DNA of 8,860 nucleotides from Verrucomicrobiota bacterium (GTDB taxonomy: Bacteria > Verrucomicrobiota > Verrucomicrobiia > Opitutales > Coraliomargaritaceae), in the NCBI GenBank assembly GCA_027620575.1, contig JAQCDT010000045.1:1-8860 (forward strand), written 5' to 3'. Position numbers and translations under genes: made by a program. Below the pieces are notes generated by a model that saw only the letters and a program-made list of their open reading frames with translations, had not been told where the DNA came from and did no database searches. This document shows positions 6,231 through 8,860 of the stretch, one piece after another. Each line of letters opens with the position of its first letter. The first letter of the stretch is position 1.

Positions 6231-7166
6231 ATGAAGTTTCCGAAGAAAAGTAATAAGTCTGTGACCTACAAGAGTGATCAAAGTTGGCATAATTTAAGAG
6301 ATGCCAATGTTCAATCCAGTCGAATTACTACATTTGCTTCAGTTTATCGAAGAATACGGCCATTTATCAAATGGGCTTTCTTTTCCTTAAGTTTCATTGC
6401 GGTATTTTTCTTCTTAAAAGATTTTGTTTTTCAGGGGATTGGTTCAGAAAAAGATACAGTCTCAAAAAATAGTGGAGACTATGTGAAAAAGGTGCTTTTT
6501 TATACGGATGGCGTCTTGGATGAAGCTTGGCTTAGTGGGGTGATTCAAATAAATCGCAATATGCAATTGATGGATATTAATATCTTCGAAATGAAGCACA
6601 GTTTGGAGCGATTTGATCAGGTGCTTGAAGCAGAAGTCATCCGAGTTTTCCCAGATGCTTTAAGGGTAGAGCTCAAGGAAGAGGTTCCTATCTTTAAGTT
6701 AAAAATGCAAACAAGCGAGGGGGTTGATTTTTTGCGATGTGTTGGAGAATCGGGCCTTGTCTATGAAGGTGTGGGTTATTCTGAAACGGTTATAAATGAA
6801 TTGCCCTATTTAATCCCTTATCGGCATTCAAATCAAAAATACCTTCCCATCAATGGATTAGATCATGTATCTCCATTAATGAATTTATTGAAAGAGGAGG
6901 GATTAATTGAACGTTTACGTTTGCAATCTATCTCTCTTGAGAATTTTTCGGGTGATTCAGAGTTTCCTGGGCAAATCATTGAAGTGAATAGTGGTTTGAT
7001 TCCTCGCATTTTATTCAGTGCCTATAAGGATTATCCTAGGCAGATAGCACGTTTAAATTATATTCTATCGTATATAAATGGGAGCGGAAATCCAGAAGTA
7101 GAGCGAGTGGATTTGTCGCTTAGAGATTCAGCGGCTGTTGAATTTAAGGAGGGTAAGAATAATTGA
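6231..7166 (+). CDS. ftsQ: FtsQ-like division protein (POTRA/FtsQ family, divergent)
   Basis: This is a 311-aa bitopic protein. It has a basic cytoplasmic N-terminus (1-44, many Lys/Arg), one transmembrane helix (about 45-68, rich in Phe/Leu/Val), and a long extracytoplasmic part. Residues about 84-157 look like a POTRA domain: a predicted strand (VKKVLFYTDG), helices, then AEVIRVFPDALRVELKEEVP (134-153), which matches the family pattern 'a-V-x-r-x-fP-x-x-l-x-v-x-l-x-E-x-x-P'. The rest (158-311) is a beta-rich FtsQ-type domain with little recognisable sequence. FtsQ links early and late divisome proteins with FtsL and FtsB, and its position between ddl and ftsA is the canonical ftsQ position. 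Sequence alone would give only moderate certainty; gene order makes the call firm. The ATG at 6231 has no SD sequence. The last codons contain AAGGAGG, a strong SD motif for something downstream. Confidence 0.85.
   Translation: MKFPKKSNKSVTYKSDQSWHNLRDANVQSSRITTFASVYRRIRPFIKWAFFSLSFIAVFFFLKDFVFQGIGSEKDTVSKNSGDYVKKVLFYTDGVLDEAWLSGVIQINRNMQLMDINIFEMKHSLERFDQVLEAEVIRVFPDALRVELKEEVPIFKLKMQTSEGVDFLRCVGESGLVYEGVGYSETVINELPYLIPYRHSNQKYLPINGLDHVSPLMNLLKEEGLIERLRLQSISLENFSGDSEFPGQIIEVNSGLIPRILFSAYKDYPRQIARLNYILSYINGSGNPEVERVDLSLRDSAAVEFKEGKNN
7146..7152 (+). promoter_or_regulatory. Consensus SD AAGGAGG at the end of ftsQ
   Basis: AAGGAGG lies 14 bases before the ftsQ stop and 60 bases before the ftsA ATG, too far to serve ftsA directly. 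The nearest start codon at usable spacing is the TTG at 7163, which opens the possible 16-codon leader ORF. Confidence 0.35.
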
Positions 7167-7213
7167 TTCTAATCTTTATTTTTTTTCAAAAAAAGATCAT
7201 CTTAACTGAATAA
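7163..7213 (+). CDS. Possible 16-codon leader ORF between ftsQ and ftsA (speculative)
   Basis: A TTG at 7163-7165 overlaps the ftsQ stop (TTGA) and follows a consensus SD AAGGAGG (7146-7152) by ten bases. It opens a 16-codon frame (MILIFIFFQKKIILTE if the TTG is read as Met) that ends at TAA 7211-7213, overlapping the ftsA ATG as TAATG. The peptide would be hydrophobic with a central Lys pair. The frame cannot extend further upstream because a TAA lies at 7160-7162. FtsA itself lacks an SD sequence and has an in-frame stop at 7207-7209, so this ORF could deliver ribosomes to ftsA by termination and re-initiation. A short open frame in AT-rich DNA is not rare by chance, and the SD motif also encodes the ftsQ residues K-E-G, so confidence is low. 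Confidence 0.3.
   Translation: MILIFIFFQKKIILTE
7172..7197. other. AT-rich hairpin in the ftsQ-ftsA gap
   Basis: The arms 7172-7181 and 7188-7197 pair over ten positions with one mismatch (ATCTTT at the outer left, AAAGAT at the outer right), with a T-rich 5' arm and loop. It has almost no G-C pairs and no U-run after the stem, so it is unlikely to terminate transcription. AAGAT (7193-7197) can also pair in a small palindrome with ATCTT (7199-7203). This is the largest gap between genes in the window (46 bases). Confidence 0.3.
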
Positions 7214-8439
7214 TGGGACATTCGAAAATTGTCGGAGCAATTGAAATAGGCACATCAAAAATCGCCATAATTATTGGAGAGATTTCTAGTGATTCTTCTT
7301 TGAATATCATTGGGAGCTATTCTGTGCAATCGAATGGTGTCAAAAAGGGTGTTATTGAGGATTTGCAAGTGACTGGACAAATTGTCCATAATGCGATTTT
7401 GCAGGCAGAAACTGAAGCTGGAACCGAGATTGAGGAGATATATTTAGCTCAAACTGGGCAGCACTTAGCAGGCGTCTTTAATTTTGGAACGACTAATGTG
7501 GGTGCTTCCAATGGAATTATCACAAAAGCGGATGTTGAAAAAGCGAAAGAGGATGCACGGCGTCCCCAGCTCCCTGAAGGACGCAGTTTCATTCATTATA
7601 TTCAAAACCCTTTCTCTGTAGATGGAAAAAAAGTAGAAAACCCGATACATATGGAAGGTAAGCGATTGCAAGTGGGTTTCTGGGCGATTCATGCCGATAA
7701 TAAAATTTTACAGGATAGCCTTAGGGTGATTATGGGAATTCCTTTAGTGGTCGAGGATGTGATAGTTTCGTCTATTGCGAGTGGAAATGCGTTGCTACAA
7801 GAGAGTGAGAAAAAAGCGGGTGCCTTAGTCATAGATATTGGTGGTGGGACTAGTGATTTTGCTTTATACAAAGATGGTTATGTCGTCTATACTGGGGTCA
7901 TCCCTGTGGGTGGGGATCATATTTCGAATGATTTGAGTATGGGTTTGAGGACAAGTGTTCAATTGGCGGATAGTTTAAAACTGCGAGAAGGCTTAGCGTC
8001 ACATGCGAAGCAAAATACGGATGCGAGTGCTTGGTTGGTTGGCAATCAGAGTATTGGGGACAGAAAAATTCCTCTGATATCAGTGAATAGAATTGTAGAA
8101 TCGAGAATTAAAGAGCTGTTTGAATTAGTAAGAGAAGCGTTAGAGGAGGCAAAATTATATAATCCAAGTGAAATCGGATCGGGGGTGGTCTTAACTGGAG
8201 GTACTTCAAGAATGGAAGGGATTGAGGTCATTGCAGAAAAAGTATTTGATTTGAAATGCACGAAAGGTGAATGCACATGGAATATTGATAAAGATCTCAA
8301 TATTCCTGAATATAGCACGACTTTAGGCTTACTGCTTTTCGCCTTAGGAGTTTTTGAAGAGAAACAAAGTAAAAATACCAATAATATTCTGGGAAATCTA
8401 TTGAGGAAATTTTTACCCAAGCAGGTTAATTTACAATAG
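7213..8439 (+). CDS. ftsA: FtsA, actin-like divisome ATPase and FtsZ membrane tether
   Basis: FtsA is a 408-aa cytoplasmic protein that polymerises like actin, binds the FtsZ C-terminal peptide and anchors the Z ring to the membrane. Visible elements: phosphate-1 loop IEIGTSKIAIIIGE (10-23; Glu11 as in E. coli FtsA), an SHS2/1C domain (about 85-165, including the QNPFSVDG and NPIHMEG patterns typical of FtsA), phosphate-2 loop VIDIGGGTSDFALYKDG (206-222), IPVGGDHISNDL (230-241), the adenosine motif VVLTGGTSRMEGI (325-337), and YSTTLGLLLFALG (367-379). The C-terminus NNILGNLLRKFLPK (390-403) forms an amphipathic helix like the membrane-targeting sequence of other FtsAs. The ATG at 7213 is the only sensible start, since an in-frame TGA lies at 7207-7209. 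There is no SD sequence close by; translation may depend on coupling from upstream. The ftsZ gene follows after 12 bases. Confidence 0.97.
   Translation: MGHSKIVGAIEIGTSKIAIIIGEISSDSSLNIIGSYSVQSNGVKKGVIEDLQVTGQIVHNAILQAETEAGTEIEEIYLAQTGQHLAGVFNFGTTNVGASNGIITKADVEKAKEDARRPQLPEGRSFIHYIQNPFSVDGKKVENPIHMEGKRLQVGFWAIHADNKILQDSLRVIMGIPLVVEDVIVSSIASGNALLQESEKKAGALVIDIGGGTSDFALYKDGYVVYTGVIPVGGDHISNDLSMGLRTSVQLADSLKLREGLASHAKQNTDASAWLVGNQSIGDRKIPLISVNRIVESRIKELFELVREALEEAKLYNPSEIGSGVVLTGGTSRMEGIEVIAEKVFDLKCTKGECTWNIDKDLNIPEYSTTLGLLLFALGVFEEKQSKNTNNILGNLLRKFLPKQVNLQ
8279..8306. repeat. Perfect 10-bp inverted repeat near the 3' end of ftsA
   Basis: GGAATATTGA (8279-8288), eight-base loop, TCAATATTCC (8297-8306), in codons for W-N-I-D-K-D-L-N-I-P of ftsA, about 145 bases before the ftsZ start. 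It could form an mRNA hairpin between ftsA and ftsZ. There is no U-run. The role is unknown. Confidence 0.45.
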
Positions 8440-8451
8440 ATTAAGTGTGTG

Positions 8452-8860
8452 ATGAACGATGTAGCAATTAAAGTAAAAATATTAGGTTTAGGAGGAGCGG
8501 GCGCGCACATAGTCAATGCTTTTGACCAACAATCAAACGGCTTAGTGGACTGTTATTTATTAGACACGGATGCTAAAGCACTGTCGGGTATGCAAACAGT
8601 CGAATCGCATTTGATAGGAAAGGAATTGTGTCGAGGACTCGGTTGCGGCGGCGATGTCGATCTTGCGAAACAAGCAATTCACTTGCATCGTGAAGTGATC
8701 AGCTCGTGGCTAGAAGATGCGGATGTAATTATTCTTGTAGCGGGCTTGGGTGGTGGAGTCGGAAGTGCCTTTTCTTTATTAGTGGCAGAATTGGCGAAAA
8801 AAACTCAGGCAATCACCTTAGGGTTTTTTGTGCTACCTTTTAGTTTTGAAGGTGCTCGTT
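8452..8860 (+). CDS. ftsZ: FtsZ, tubulin-like division GTPase (3'-truncated, divergent)
   Basis: The first 136 codons of FtsZ are present; the window ends after FEGAR. The frame gives KILGLGGAGAHIVNAF (9-24, T1 loop), LDTDAKAL (37-44), CRGLGCGGDVDLAKQA (60-75, T3 loop; RGLGAGGNPExGxxAA in typical FtsZs), VAGLGGGVGSAFSLLVAELA (96-115, T4 tubulin signature; AGMGGGTGTGAAPVVAEVAK in typical FtsZs) and LPFSFEGAR (128-136; KPFxFEGxxR). The overall pattern is clearly FtsZ. However, the T1 Asn is His19, the first Thr of GGGTGTG is Val103, and the final Gly is Ala106. The catalytic T7 loop and the FtsA-binding tail lie outside the window. The start is the ATG at 8452, with an adjacent in-frame GTG at 8449 as alternative; neither has a good SD sequence. 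It lies 12 bases after ftsA, its usual partner. Confidence 0.92.
   Translation, partial: MNDVAIKVKILGLGGAGAHIVNAFDQQSNGLVDCYLLDTDAKALSGMQTVESHLIGKELCRGLGCGGDVDLAKQAIHLHREVISSWLEDADVIILVAGLGGGVGSAFSLLVAELAKKTQAITLGFFVLPFSFEGAR

Noticed and set aside
6572..6583. 12-base palindrome GATATTAATATC in ftsQ
   Set aside because: A couple of such AT-rich palindromes are expected by chance in a window this size.
7243..7248. Glu instead of Asp in the FtsA phosphate-1 loop (EIGTSK)
   Set aside because: E. coli FtsA also has EIGTAK here, so this is normal for the family.
8046..8516. 156-codon open frame on the - strand, opposite ftsA and ftsZ
   Set aside because: It is antisense to the well-conserved FtsA and FtsZ coding sequence, has no recognisable domain, and is explained as a shadow of those genes.
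1..8860. Mobile elements, CRISPR arrays, tRNA or rRNA genes
   Set aside because: I saw no transposase, integrase, spaced direct repeats, or RNA gene pattern; the window is continuous housekeeping coding sequence with no gap over 46 bases.

Overview
This window is a stretch of a division and cell wall (dcw) gene cluster. All genes lie on the + strand and are packed head to tail: a LysM protein (5'-truncated), ftsW, murG, a fused murC-murB gene, ddl, ftsQ, ftsA and the 5' part of ftsZ. Gene spacing is -4 to +46 bases. I see no factor-independent terminator and no convincing promoter, so the segment is probably transcribed as part of one long operon that extends beyond both window edges.

The DNA looks AT-rich (roughly 40% G+C by eye). 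Three features point to Verrucomicrobiota, most likely an Opitutae/Puniceicoccales-type lineage: the gene order ftsW-murG-murC/B-ddl-ftsQ-ftsA-ftsZ, the MurC-MurB fusion, and a divergent FtsZ. I infer this placement from family knowledge, with moderate confidence and without a database search.

Layout: bases 1-731 encode the C-terminal part of a two-LysM, Pro/Glu-rich protein. Bases 752-1894 encode FtsW, the septal glycan polymerase. MurG follows (true start 1891, ATGA overlap with ftsW) and makes lipid II. Bases 3020-5305 encode the 761-aa MurC-MurB fusion, which reduces UDP-GlcNAc-enolpyruvate and adds L-Ala. Ddl (5302-6219, ATGA overlap) makes D-Ala-D-Ala. FtsQ (6231-7166) is a divergent one-TM POTRA protein. 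FtsA (7213-8439) is the actin-like membrane tether for FtsZ, whose first 136 codons close the window (8452-8860).

Together the genes cover precursor synthesis (MurB, MurC, Ddl), lipid II formation (MurG), septal polymerisation (FtsW) and the divisome scaffold (FtsQ, FtsA, FtsZ). The points most worth a second look are: altered GTP-binding loops in FtsZ; a possible 16-codon leader ORF that bridges ftsQ and ftsA with overlaps at both ends and a strong Shine-Dalgarno (SD) sequence; an SD-like sequence plus GTG at the MurC/MurB junction; a perfect 12-bp inverted repeat in the murB part; a Cys in place of the MurB catalytic Ser; a Phe in place of the conserved His of the MurC HN motif; and a general lack of SD sequences ahead of the genes.
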